Of a stretch of DNA of 64,000 bases, positions 18,353 to 26,376 are shown piece after piece (positions within the stretch are counted from its first letter, which is position 1; each line of letters starts with the position of its first letter). Position numbers and translations under genes: made by a program. This stretch comes from Bordetella petrii (lineage in GTDB: Bacteria; Pseudomonadota; Gammaproteobacteria; Burkholderiales; Burkholderiaceae_B). The notes under the pieces were generated by a model that was given only the letters and a program-made list of their open reading frames with translations, searched no databases and was not told where the DNA came from. The stretch is from the NCBI RefSeq assembly GCF_000067205.1, contig NC_010170.1, positions 1,674,001 through 1,738,000 of the forward strand, written 5' to 3'.

Positions 18353-18747
18353 GCGCGGCCTCCGATTTGCTTGAACACCACCAGCTTGCTGTCGCCGGCG
18401 TCGACCACGCTGGCCTGCACGGCCATGCCGATCGTCACCGCCTCGGGCGCGATGCCTTCCACGCGCGACATCATGCGCACACCTTCTTCAAGATCGATCA
18501 GCGCCACGTTGTAGTCGCCGCCATGTTCCGGCTTGCGCCGCACGACGGTGGTGGAATACACCGTGCCCTTGCCAGACGGCGTGATCCAGTCGAGCTGGCC
18601 CGAGCCGCAATGGGGGCAGATCACCCGGGGGTAGAACACTGCCTGCGAACACGCCTGGCAACACTGGATCTGGAACCGGCCCTGGGCCAGTTGGTCATGG
18701 TAGTGCTTTTCCGGGCCGGCAGGCGGCGCGGCCGTGTGCTGGGTCAT
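18349..18747 (-). CDS. DUF35 zinc-ribbon/OB-fold protein, partner of the thiolase
   Basis: A 132-residue cytosolic protein. ATG 18747 has AAGGAAG about 9 nt upstream. The N-terminal rubredoxin-like zinc ribbon is CCQACSQAVFYPRVICPHCG; the OB-fold follows with GKGTVYSTTVVRRKPE and NVALIDLEEGVRMMSRV. DUF35 proteins associate with SCP2-type thiolases and aldolases to form the active enzyme. First gene of a four-gene leftward operon with overlapping or close junctions. Confidence 0.88.
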   Translation of the reverse strand: MTQHTAAPPAGPEKHYHDQLAQGRFQIQCCQACSQAVFYPRVICPHCGSGQLDWITPSGKGTVYSTTVVRRKPEHGGDYNVALIDLEEGVRMMSRVEGIAPEAVTIGMAVQASVVDAGDSKLVVFKQIGGRA

Positions 18748-19001
18748 GGGTGGCGCTTCCTTCAGTAATAAGTTTGCCGATTTTGCGACGATCGCCCGCT
18801 GGCCGCCAATCTTGTTTGGCTTAGGGGGGGTTTTGCTGTGATTAACAGGGGAACGGAGGGCGGTGGCCGTGAGTCGGCCGATTCCCATTTCAAGTGATTC
18901 CATCCGGCGTTCGGCGAGCCCGTCGCCTTGCGCCGCGTCAAGCTCCGACCGGCCGCAAGCCGACACCATCCATACCGGTTACTCAACTTCGGAGAATTGG
19001 C

Positions 19002-19562
19002 ATGAGCAGTACTTCCTCCCGTTCCTGGCTCGATAACCCCCACGCCTATGGCACGGTCACCCGTTTCCTGCACTGGAGCATGGCGGCCCTGTTCGGGTGG
19101 CAGTTCATCAGTTCGGCCCTGCACGCCTGGAACCGGGATGCGGACATTTCGCGCTGGTTCTGGTCATCGCACGTCTCGTTGGGGGTCGTGCTGCTGGCGC
19201 TGGTCGCGCTGCGCGTGCTCTGGGCGCTGGCGGGTTCGCGGCGGCGCCCGCCGGCCGGCGCTCACGCATGGGGGCGCTTGTCCCGCTTGGGACATGCAGG
19301 TTTGTATCTCTTGATGATCTGTGTGCCCGTGGTCGCCATGATGCGCGCGCAGGGGCGGGGCAAGGGGCTGTCGGTATTCGACGTGCAGCTGATCGAGGCG
19401 TCGGGGCGCGAAATTCCGTCGCTCATTGCCCTGGGCAATGCATTGCACGGCTGGCTGGGCTGGCTGTTGCTGGCGCTGGTGGTGGGGCACATCGCCATGG
19501 TGGGCGTGCACCAGTACATTTGGCGCGATCAGGCCGCGGCGCCCATGCTCGGGCGCCGCTGA
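19002..19562 (+). CDS. Cytochrome b561 family protein
   Basis: A 186-residue four-helix membrane haem protein. Histidines typical of b561/CybB haem ligands are in TRFLHWSMA (helix 1), SSHVSLGV (helix 2), LGHAGLYLL (helix 3) and LHGWLGWLLLALVVGHIAM (helix 4). It probably moves electrons between quinol and a periplasmic acceptor such as superoxide. CGGAG lies about 9 nt before ATG 19002. Monocistronic, preceded by a 254-nt gap with no gene seen. Confidence 0.9.
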   Translation: MSSTSSRSWLDNPHAYGTVTRFLHWSMAALFGWQFISSALHAWNRDADISRWFWSSHVSLGVVLLALVALRVLWALAGSRRRPPAGAHAWGRLSRLGHAGLYLLMICVPVVAMMRAQGRGKGLSVFDVQLIEASGREIPSLIALGNALHGWLGWLLLALVVGHIAMVGVHQYIWRDQAAAPMLGRR

Positions 19563-19600
19563 GTTCCCGTCCCGGTTCCAATCCGGGGCCGGAAGGCCGG

Positions 19601-20125
19601 TCAGTCGAACACGTCGAACAGCACGTCGGCCACGATGGCCGTGCCGATGGCCACCAGGATCAAGTCGCTGCCCGCCACGCGCCATTCGTAGCCGGGATGC
19701 ACCGGCAGCCGGGCCAGCATCGGGCCCGGCACCATCTTCTTGGCAATGCCCGGGGGCAGGGGCTTGCCGCGCGCCAGGTTCTTGCGTATGCCCGGAGGCA
19801 GCGCGGAATACCCGGTCAGGCCGTAATCGGCGGCATAGCCGCGGGCCGCGGCGATGCTGATGCCGGCGGTGGCCAGCGACACGCTGACATTGATGTCGTC
19901 CCCGCCCCGCGAACCTTTGGTGCCACCATTGCCGTTGCCCGGGTTGCCGCCAGAGTTGCCGCTCTTGCCGTTGCCGCTACCGTTGCCGCTACCGTTGCCG
20001 TTGCCGTTGCCATGGCCGGCCTGGGCGGGTTTCCCCTTGCCGTCGGGCGGGGCCGCCAGGCTGGGCGCGGCCAGCGCAATGCTGCAGGCGGCGGCCAGGG
20101 TGGCGAGGCCAATAAAAGTACGCAT
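19601..20125 (-). CDS. CigR/RcnB-like secreted protein with Gly-Asn repeat
   Basis: A 174-residue exported protein with a signal peptide cleaved near ALAAPSLAA. A low-complexity Gly/Asn/Ser segment (about residues 36-75) leads to a conserved C-terminal domain with LPPGIRKNLARGKPLPPGIAKKM, YEWRVAGSDLILV and a final hydrophobic helix. This PPG-repeat plus tail is the layout of the anti-virulence regulator CigR family and related RcnB-type proteins. In Salmonella CigR is an anti-virulence factor; the role here is unknown. The Gly-Asn stretch is encoded by tandem DNA repeats. Confidence 0.75.
   Translation of the reverse strand: MRTFIGLATLAAACSIALAAPSLAAPPDGKGKPAQAGHGNGNGNGSGNGSGNGKSGNSGGNPGNGNGGTKGSRGGDDINVSVSLATAGISIAAARGYAADYGLTGYSALPPGIRKNLARGKPLPPGIAKKMVPGPMLARLPVHPGYEWRVAGSDLILVAIGTAIVADVLFDVFD
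19968..20012. repeat. 12-bp tandem repeat inside the CigR-like gene
   Basis: CCGTTGCCGCTA occurs twice in a row (19968-19979 and 19980-19991) and continues as CCGTTG units to about 20012. On the coding strand it encodes Gly-Asn and Gly-Ser pairs. The pattern is prone to in-frame slippage, so copy number may vary between strains. Confidence 0.8.
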
Positions 20126-20351
20126 GATCAAGAACCCCCATTCAATGCGATGCAAGCGGAGTGTAGTGCGGCCTGGCGGAAACGGGCGGCAAAACGGCAG
20201 CCAGTTTTTGCCGGCTTTGCAAGATGTTGCAACCTGGTGGCGGCGTGGGCGGCGGCATGGCCCCGGCCTGGAGCAGGCAGGCGGGTACAGCGCTTGCGTG
20301 GCCGACGTGCCCGCATCCGCGGACCACGAACTCATCGCCGGGAGATTTTTC

Positions 20352-21245
20352 ATGTTTGCACACAACAAGCGCTTGCAATACACCGTACGTGTCCGGGAAT
20401 GCAATCCCGGGTTGGCCAATTTGCTGCTGGAGCAGTTCGGCGGTCCCCAGGGCGAGCTGGCCGCGGCTTGTCGCTACTTTACCCAGGCCATTGCCGAAGA
20501 CGACCCTGGCCGCAAAGACATGCTGTACGACATTGCCACCGAAGAACTCAGCCATCTTGAAGTCATTGGCACGCTGGTGGCGATGCTGAACAAGGGAGCC
20601 AAGGGCGAACTGGCCGAGGCGACCGAGTCTGAAGCCGACCTGTACCGCAGCCTGCATGGCGCGGGCAACGATTCGCACGTGACGCAAGTGTTGTATGGCG
20701 GAGGCCCCGCCTTGACCAATTCGGGCGGGCAGCTGTGGAACGCCGGTTACATCGACACGATCGGTGATCCGTCGGCCGACCTGCGTTCGAATATCGCCGC
20801 CGAGGCGCGCGCCAAGATTGTCTATGAACGCCTGATCAACGTCACGGAAGACCCGGGCGTAAAAGAGGCCCTGGGCTTTCTGATGACCCGCGAAGTCTCG
20901 CACCAGCGATCGTTCGAAAAGGCGCTGTATTCCATGCAGCCGAATTTTCCGCCGGGCAAACTGCCGGGAGATCCGCGCTTTGCCCGTACGTACTTCGATA
21001 TGTCGCAAGGCGAAGGCGATATGCGGGGCTCGTGGAACAGCGATAAGAATTTCGACGTCGTGTCGGACCGGGACCAGCAGTGCGCGGTGGATGGCGGCGA
21101 CGGCATGCCGGCCGTGGGCCTGTCGAAAAAGCAGTTGGCGGCGGTCCAGGCGATGGCTACCCGCACGCTTTCCATGCCCGATGCCGACCCCATCACGGGC
21201 GCCGAGCTGGGCAGCGGCGAGGCCGATCCCGAAGCGTCACGCTGA
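20352..21245 (+). CDS. Manganese (non-haem) catalase
   Basis: A 297-residue cytosolic di-manganese catalase that dismutates hydrogen peroxide. Metal ligands are visible as Glu35 (GGPQGELAAACRY), Glu65 and His68 (TEELSHLE), a second Glu in IAAEARAKIVYERL and the Glu-His pair in TREVSHQRSFEKAL. Length is normal. GGAG precedes the ATG by about 8 nt. Its neighbours (CigR-like, DUF892, DUF4142 within a few kb) suggest a general-stress group, although it is transcribed alone. Confidence 0.95.
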   Translation: MFAHNKRLQYTVRVRECNPGLANLLLEQFGGPQGELAAACRYFTQAIAEDDPGRKDMLYDIATEELSHLEVIGTLVAMLNKGAKGELAEATESEADLYRSLHGAGNDSHVTQVLYGGGPALTNSGGQLWNAGYIDTIGDPSADLRSNIAAEARAKIVYERLINVTEDPGVKEALGFLMTREVSHQRSFEKALYSMQPNFPPGKLPGDPRFARTYFDMSQGEGDMRGSWNSDKNFDVVSDRDQQCAVDGGDGMPAVGLSKKQLAAVQAMATRTLSMPDADPITGAELGSGEADPEASR

Positions 21246-21255
21246 GTTTCGCGGT

Positions 21256-21456
21256 TCAGAACAACCTGAGCCATTGCCAGGCGTCCTGGGCGCGGCACCA
21301 GCCGCGTACCAGCGGCGCCGGCATCCAGTCGGGCACGGTGTTGCAGACCTCGTCGATGACCAGGCCGTCCGCGCGCATGTCGGCGACCTGTGCGGGCGTC
21401 GCGTGAAACACGACGTCCCAGCGGGCATGGACCTTGACGGAGTACTTTTTTTGCAT
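21256..21456 (-). CDS. Small hypothetical protein (66 residues)
   Basis: The peptide MQKKYSVKVHARWDVVFH followed by ATPAQVADMRADGLVIDEV and a Trp-rich end looks like a compact soluble domain. ATG 21456 is the best start, although the ribosome site is weak (GGATGG) and the frame stays open upstream to 21543. It is convergent with the catalase gene, 10 bp away, and follows the DUF763 gene. Function unknown. Confidence 0.5.
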   Translation of the reverse strand: MQKKYSVKVHARWDVVFHATPAQVADMRADGLVIDEVCNTVPDWMPAPLVRGWCRAQDAWQWLRLF

Positions 21457-21530
21457 GGCGCCATCCGGGATGCTGAGATCATTCGATCGACAGCCATCGC
21501 CGAGCAAGCCCCGTGCCGCGCCCTGGTTGC

Positions 21531-22769
21531 TCAGCCTTCCCATCCGTAGACGCTGCGCCCGCCGTAAGCGGCCGACGCCTGGCGCTCTTGCTGCACGAAG
21601 TCGGGCAGGGAAGGGCCGCGCGCCGCGCGTTCCAGGCGCCGCGCCTGCTGGTCGAGCCGGCGCAGCGCCTGCAGCCGTTCGTCGTTGCCCAGCGCGGCTT
21701 TGGCCACGGCGCGTTTCAGGACGTCGATCGTCTGGTCATACACCGCGCAAGGCACCGGAAAAGGATGCCGGTCTTTGCCGCCGTGGGCCAGGGAATAGCG
21801 GGCCGGGTCGGTGAACCGGCACGGTGCGCCGTGCACAACCTCGGCAACCAGCGCCAGCGCGCGCACGGTGCGAGCGCCCACGCCCGGCACCATCAGCAGA
21901 TCGGCGAAGTCGGACGGACCGCGTTCGGCGGCCGCGGCCAGTGCGCCATGCAGGCGCTGCATATTTACGTCTTTGGGCCGCACATCGTGGTGAGCGGGCA
22001 TCACCAGATGAGGCAGCGCCAACTGGGCAGGCTCGGCGGCCGGCGTGGGCGCCGGGGAGTCATGGCCGGCCAGCGCGGCTGCTTCATGCACAATAAAATC
22101 CGGCCCCTGGTCTTGCAGCAAGGCCAATTGCCCCTGGCGCGAGGCGGCCGCGCGCCGGTCGGTCAGGTTGATGATGCGGCCCTGGTTGGCGCCGTCGATG
22201 GCGGTATGCGGGGCCTCGACAAAGCTCTGCAGGTCTTGCGAAAGCCAGTGGTAGCGGCGCGCCAGGCCGCTGTCGTCGTTCATGCCTTGTTGCACCACGG
22301 TCCAGTGGCCGTCGTCGGTAACGATGAAGCTGTGCAGGTACAGGTTGAAGCCGTCCTGCACGGCGGCGCTGTCCACCTTGGCCACCAGCCGGCTGGCCTG
22401 TGCCAGGGCGTCGCCGTCTATGCCGGTGCGCTCGCCCACGGTGGCCAGTTCGCCCGGCGTCTTGCGGGAATGCTGGCCGCGCCCGCCGCAGACGTGAATG
22501 CCCAGTTCGCCCGACAAGGGCTGCAGGCCGCGCTTGAGCGCGCCGATGACGCTGGTGGTAATGCCGGACGAATGCCAGTCCATGCCCATGACGGCGCCGA
22601 AAGACTGGAACCAGAATGGGTGCGCCAGCCGGCGCAGGAATTCGTCGCGGCCATAGTGGTGCACGATGGCCTGTGTGATGATGGCGCCCAGGCGCGACAT
22701 GCGCTGGCTCAGCCATGCCGGCACCCGGCCGCCGTGCAGCGGCAAGTCGGCGCTGCCTGCGCGTCGCAT
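21531..22769 (-). CDS. DUF763 family protein
   Basis: A 412-residue cytosolic protein of the DUF763 family, recognised from MRRAGSADLPLHGGRVPAWL at the N-terminus, GIHVCGGRGQHSRKTP near residue 90, and MVPGVGARTVRALALVAEV, a helix-hairpin-helix-like segment, near residue 300. The family is widespread but lacks an assigned activity; the helix-hairpin-helix suggests nucleic-acid binding. The C-terminal region is Arg-rich and helical. It appears to stand alone. Confidence 0.85.
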   Translation of the reverse strand: MRRAGSADLPLHGGRVPAWLSQRMSRLGAIITQAIVHHYGRDEFLRRLAHPFWFQSFGAVMGMDWHSSGITTSVIGALKRGLQPLSGELGIHVCGGRGQHSRKTPGELATVGERTGIDGDALAQASRLVAKVDSAAVQDGFNLYLHSFIVTDDGHWTVVQQGMNDDSGLARRYHWLSQDLQSFVEAPHTAIDGANQGRIINLTDRRAAASRQGQLALLQDQGPDFIVHEAAALAGHDSPAPTPAAEPAQLALPHLVMPAHHDVRPKDVNMQRLHGALAAAAERGPSDFADLLMVPGVGARTVRALALVAEVVHGAPCRFTDPARYSLAHGGKDRHPFPVPCAVYDQTIDVLKRAVAKAALGNDERLQALRRLDQQARRLERAARGPSLPDFVQQERQASAAYGGRSVYGWEG

Positions 22770-22827
22770 GGCGTGCTCCGTGAATCGATACCAGGTTCTA
22801 TATTACCGAACCGGGCGCGGCCCCATG

Positions 22828-22855
22828 CACCAGGGCGCCCCACGGGGCGCCCTGG
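22828..22855 (-). terminator. GC-rich hairpin after the APC permease gene
   Basis: CCAGGGCGCCCC at 22830-22841 pairs with GGGGCGCCCTGG at 22844-22855. The stem is very stable and lies 27 bp past the permease stop on the minus strand, but no T run follows, so termination is possible rather than certain. Confidence 0.5.
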
Positions 22856-22881
22856 CAATGACGATGTTGCAGCGGCGTAGC

Positions 22882-24282
22882 CTATTCGTCGACCAGGTGC
22901 TCCGGATCGAGGTGATGGCGATCTTCCTTGCGATGCACCAGCAGCGTAATGCCCCACATCACCACACCCAGCGCCAGCAGCCAGCCGGCCACCTGGTACT
23001 GGATCGGGTCGCGCCCGGTGAAGGGCGTTACCAGGAAAAGGCAGGCGGCCGCCCCGAGGCACGACAGCACGGTATTGGCGCGGAAGTGCTCATGCTTGAC
23101 CGGGTCGCGGCGCAGCACCAGCACGGCCACATTGACGAAGGCAAACACGCCCAGCAGCAGCAAGGCCGTGGTGCCGCCCAGCGCGCTGATGGCTTTCGAA
23201 TTGCTGGCCGACACCAGCAGGATCAGCCCCAGGGCCAGCGCGGTGGTGAACAGGATGGCCGACCAGGGGGTGCGGGTGCGCGTGTGCACGCGCGCCAGGA
23301 ATTTGGGCAGCACGCCCTGGCGCGACATACCGTACAGCAGACGGCTTGCCATCATCATGTTGATCAGCGCCGAGTTCGCCACGGCGAACATCGAGATGAT
23401 CGGCATGATGGTGTCCATCGGCAGGTTCGGCGCGGCGCGTTGCACCACGAGCACCAGCGGCGTCGAGCTGGCGGCCAGTTCGCCCACGGGGATCAGCGCG
23501 ACGGCGCAGATCGACACCAGCACGTAGATGACGGCGGTGATGCCCAGCCCCGTTAGCATGACCTTGGGAAAGATCCGGTGCGGCTCGTGGGTTTCTTCGG
23601 CCATGTTGACCGAGTCTTCGAAGCCGACCATGGCGAAGAACGCCAGGGCGGTGGCCGAAGTCACGGCCAGGAACACGCTTTTGTTCTCTGGCGTCTCGAA
23701 TGCCACCACGCGCGAGAAATCGGCCTGGCCGCCGGCAATCGCGTAAAAGCCCAGGATGATCACCAGCAGCAGGCCGCTCAGCTCGACCAGCGTGAGCACG
23801 ACGTTGGCTTTCACGCTTTCTGACGCGCCGCGGAAGTTGACGATCATGACCAGCAGCATGAACCCCAACGCGCCCATCGTGACCAGCGTCGGGTCGGTAT
23901 CCATGCCTATGGCCGCGAACAGATTGGCCGAGAAGGCGCGCGACGCCGTGGCCGCCGAGGTCAGCCCCGAACACATCACTGTGAAGCAGACGATGAAGGT
24001 CAGGAAGTGCACCCTGAATGCCTTGTGCACATAAAGGGCCGCGCCCGCGGCGCGCGGATACTTCGTGACCAGTTCCAGGTAGGAAAAGGCCGTTAGCAGG
24101 GCCACGACGAAGGCGACCAGAAAGGGCGCCCAGGCCGCGCCGCCCACCTCGGCGGCCACCTGGCCAGTGAGCGCGTAGATCCCGGTGCCCAGGATGTCGC
24201 CGATGATGAACAACAGCAGCAGCTTCGGCCCCATCACCCGTTTCAATGGGGTGTGATCCAGGTTTTCGTCCTGGTTGGACAT
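22882..24282 (-). CDS. APC family amino acid permease
   Basis: A 466-residue inner-membrane transporter with about twelve helices. The first helix carries GDILGTGIYALTGQVA, the unwound GxG(I/V) substrate-binding segment of amino acid-polyamine-organocation transporters; SYLELVTKYPRAAGAALYVHKAF is the conserved helix 2 to loop region. It lacks the large extracellular loops of cationic transporters. Substrate unknown, probably an amino acid or amine by proton symport. GGAG precedes the ATG. Single gene. Confidence 0.92.
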   Translation of the reverse strand: MSNQDENLDHTPLKRVMGPKLLLLFIIGDILGTGIYALTGQVAAEVGGAAWAPFLVAFVVALLTAFSYLELVTKYPRAAGAALYVHKAFRVHFLTFIVCFTVMCSGLTSAATASRAFSANLFAAIGMDTDPTLVTMGALGFMLLVMIVNFRGASESVKANVVLTLVELSGLLLVIILGFYAIAGGQADFSRVVAFETPENKSVFLAVTSATALAFFAMVGFEDSVNMAEETHEPHRIFPKVMLTGLGITAVIYVLVSICAVALIPVGELAASSTPLVLVVQRAAPNLPMDTIMPIISMFAVANSALINMMMASRLLYGMSRQGVLPKFLARVHTRTRTPWSAILFTTALALGLILLVSASNSKAISALGGTTALLLLGVFAFVNVAVLVLRRDPVKHEHFRANTVLSCLGAAACLFLVTPFTGRDPIQYQVAGWLLALGVVMWGITLLVHRKEDRHHLDPEHLVDE

Positions 24283-24393
24283 GCTCTTCTCCTCCGGTTT
24301 TTGTACCAGGACGGAAGTATGGTGCAGGACGGGGCCGTTCGTCGTCGGGACTATGTCACCGTAATTAACCAGAGGTTTCGGAAACGGGGCCGC

Positions 24394-24540
24394 TTAGCCG
24401 GCGGCACTGCGATAGTCCGACGCGCTGAAAGAAATAGTAGTGCTGGCGTCGCCTGCGGGGACGGGCTGCGCGGGCGGCACGGACGGCACACCCAACAGAA
24501 ACAATTCGGCATGCACCAAGGCATTAACAAAACTCGTCAT
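24394..24540 (-). CDS. Possible small protein (48 residues)
   Basis: ATG 24540 is preceded by GGGAGTCATC, a plausible ribosome site (GGAG, 5 nt). The product starts MTSFVNALVHAELFLLGVPS, has a short hydrophobic N-terminus and a Pro-rich middle, and ends SASDYRSAAG. The AT-rich block just upstream could be its promoter. It may be a small secreted or membrane peptide; no family is recognised and it could be chance. Confidence 0.35.
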   Translation of the reverse strand: MTSFVNALVHAELFLLGVPSVPPAQPVPAGDASTTISFSASDYRSAAG

Positions 24541-24685
24541 GATGACTCCCGGATATATCTATATAGGTTGAAGGAATACTGCGCGTCGATTCATAAGCAT
24601 CGATGAAGCCGATGGTGCGCCCGGCGCCCCGGCGCAGTCCATTTGTTTTGTTCAATGGCGACGATTGGCTCTCTTTCCCCTGGCG

Positions 24686-24702
24686 GCGCAAGGGGCTTGC
24701 GC
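24686..24702. repeat. Inverted repeat upstream of the DUF4142 gene
   Basis: GCGCAAG-GGG-CTTGCGC is a perfect 7-bp inverted repeat with a 3-nt loop, about 105 bp before the start codon. Confidence 0.5.
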
Positions 24703-24739
24703 GCCGGCATGGCGGGCATGTTGCTTGCTGGGTGGTGAA

Positions 24740-24765
24740 GGCTTTCCCCGCAGGGTGGGAAAGCC
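24740..24765 (+). repeat. Inverted repeat in the DUF4142 leader
   Basis: GGCTTTCCC and GGGAAAGCC form a perfect 9-bp stem with an 8-nt loop, ending 41 bp before the start codon. It may be an mRNA leader hairpin or an operator; no T run follows. Confidence 0.5.
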
Positions 24766-24806
24766 TCGACACTTACACGCGCCCGGCGCGTTGCAATGGA
24801 GGTCTT

Positions 24807-25379
24807 ATGAAACCACTTAATCTGACGCTCGGCCTGGTGGCCGCGGGTGCAATGCTGGCGGCCGGCAGCGGCATGGCCCAGCCTCAACCCACTACGCCCG
24901 CGCCGGCAACCCAGGATGCCGCCGCGGAACAGCAGCTGGACAGCAGCGACAAGGACTTCCTGGAAAATGCCGCGCAGTCGGGCCATGCTGAAGTCGAAGG
25001 CAGCAAGATGGCCCAGGAAAAAGCCAAGAATCCGGACGTGAAAGCCTTTGCCGACAAGATGGTGCAGGATCACACCAAGGTCGGGCAGGAACTGGCCGCG
25101 CTGGCCAGCAAGAAGGGCTACACGCCGCCCGAAGGACCTTCGCTGATGCAGAAGGCCAAGATCAAGACGCTGGGCCTGACCGACGACGGCTTTGACGAGA
25201 TGTACATCAACAATATCGGCGTGTCGGCTCACGAAGACGCCGTGAAACTGTTCGAAGACGCCTCGGCCAATGCCAAGGACGCGGACGTGAAGGCGTTTGC
25301 CGCCAAGACGCTGCCGGCCTTGCAAGAGCACCTGGCCATGGCCAAGAAGCTGCAGGAGCAGGTGAAGGCTCGCAAGTAG
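24807..25379 (+). CDS. DUF4142 family secreted protein
   Basis: A 190-residue exported protein with a signal peptide ending near GSGMAQ (about residue 24). The helical DUF4142 domain contains DKDFLENAAQSGHAEVEGSK, VKAFADKMVQDHTKVGQEL and LQEHLAMAKKL, the ferritin-like periplasmic pattern of the family. GGAGG lies 5 nt before ATG 24807. Family members are often stress- or cell-envelope-associated; activity is unassigned. Preceded by two inverted repeats. Confidence 0.88.
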   Translation: MKPLNLTLGLVAAGAMLAAGSGMAQPQPTTPAPATQDAAAEQQLDSSDKDFLENAAQSGHAEVEGSKMAQEKAKNPDVKAFADKMVQDHTKVGQELAALASKKGYTPPEGPSLMQKAKIKTLGLTDDGFDEMYINNIGVSAHEDAVKLFEDASANAKDADVKAFAAKTLPALQEHLAMAKKLQEQVKARK

Positions 25380-25428
25380 CAGCGCAGGCGCCGGCGGCGC
25401 ACGGCGCGGCCGGGACGGGGGCCGGTCC

Positions 25429-26349
25429 TCAGGCGGGGCCGGCCGCCTTGCCTCGCACTTGTACGCCGGTGTCGGCCTCTATATAGCGGATGATTTCGGT
25501 CATGTCGGCCTGTTCGCCGAACTTGTCGCGCGCCGCGTTCAGCAGTTGGCGCACGGCATCGCCGACGCGCAGCGGTACGCCCAGCCGCTCGCTTTCTTCC
25601 AGGCACAGGCGCACGTCTTTGGCCGACAGGCCGAGGGCAAAGCCGAAATCGAACTTGCGGCTGAGCACGTACTTGGGAATTTTGTCTTCGGATGCGTTGC
25701 TGCGGCCTGAGCCGGCATTGATGACCTGCACGATGGTGTCCGGGTCCAGGCCCGCCTTGACGCCCATCACCAGGGTTTCGGACGTGATGGCCAGGGCCGT
25801 CACCGATACCAGGTTGTTGATGACCTTCATGGCCTGGGCCATGCCCGGCCGATCGCCGACATACATGGGGCGGCCCAGCAGTTCCAGCACGGGTTGCACG
25901 GCCTGGTAGTGTTCGGCCGCACCCGCCACCATCAGCGACAAGGTGCCGCGCTCGGCGCCGGCCACACCGCCGCTGACGGGGCAGTCGATCACGGCGATGC
26001 CGCGGGCCCGCAGCCCCTCGGCAAGCTGCTCGGCGGCGTGTGGACCCGAAGTGGACAGGTCGATCACGGTCTTGACGGCGGCGCCGTGCACCAGGCCGTC
26101 GGCGCCCAGCCCGACTTCGGTGACGATTTGCGGCGTCGGCAGGGACATCAGCACCAGGCGGGCGGCATTGGCCACTTCGCGTGGGCTGGCGGCCACGCGG
26201 GCGCCTTGGGCTGCCAGCGCGGCGGTGGCCTGCGGGTTGGTGTCGTAGATGGCAAGGTCGTATCCGGCTTGCAGCAGGCGGCTGACCATCGGAGCGCCCA
26301 TGCGGCCGATGCCGACGAATCCCAGGGTGTCTTTGTGTTGAGTGCTCAT
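25429..26349 (-). CDS. NAD(P)-dependent oxidoreductase, 3-hydroxyisobutyrate dehydrogenase family
   Basis: A 306-residue beta-hydroxyacid dehydrogenase. The Rossmann start is FVGIGRMGAPMVSRLL, the substrate loop DCPVSGGVAGAERGTLSLMV, and the catalytic lysine is in MKVINNLVSVTALAITSE. Homologues oxidise 3-hydroxyisobutyrate, tartronate semialdehyde-type or 2-(hydroxymethyl)glutarate substrates. It is the last gene of the three-gene leftward operon with the SDR and the lactonase. A second relative is encoded at 38910, so the pathway may contain two similar alcohol oxidations or a stereospecific pair. Confidence 0.92.
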   Translation of the reverse strand: MSTQHKDTLGFVGIGRMGAPMVSRLLQAGYDLAIYDTNPQATAALAAQGARVAASPREVANAARLVLMSLPTPQIVTEVGLGADGLVHGAAVKTVIDLSTSGPHAAEQLAEGLRARGIAVIDCPVSGGVAGAERGTLSLMVAGAAEHYQAVQPVLELLGRPMYVGDRPGMAQAMKVINNLVSVTALAITSETLVMGVKAGLDPDTIVQVINAGSGRSNASEDKIPKYVLSRKFDFGFALGLSAKDVRLCLEESERLGVPLRVGDAVRQLLNAARDKFGEQADMTEIIRYIEADTGVQVRGKAAGPA

Positions 26350-26376
26350 GGTTGGCTACACAAGAAAGGAAAAGGG

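Larger units (their letters stand above)
24283..24806. other. 524-bp region with one possible small ORF and two inverted repeats
   Basis: No standard gene is present between the permease start and the DUF4142 gene. It holds a possible 48-codon leftward ORF (24394-24540), an AT-rich patch GGATATATCTATATAGG near 24552 that could be a promoter, and two perfect inverted repeats at 24686-24702 and 24740-24765. Composition between 24600 and 24780 is otherwise ordinary. Confidence 0.5.
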
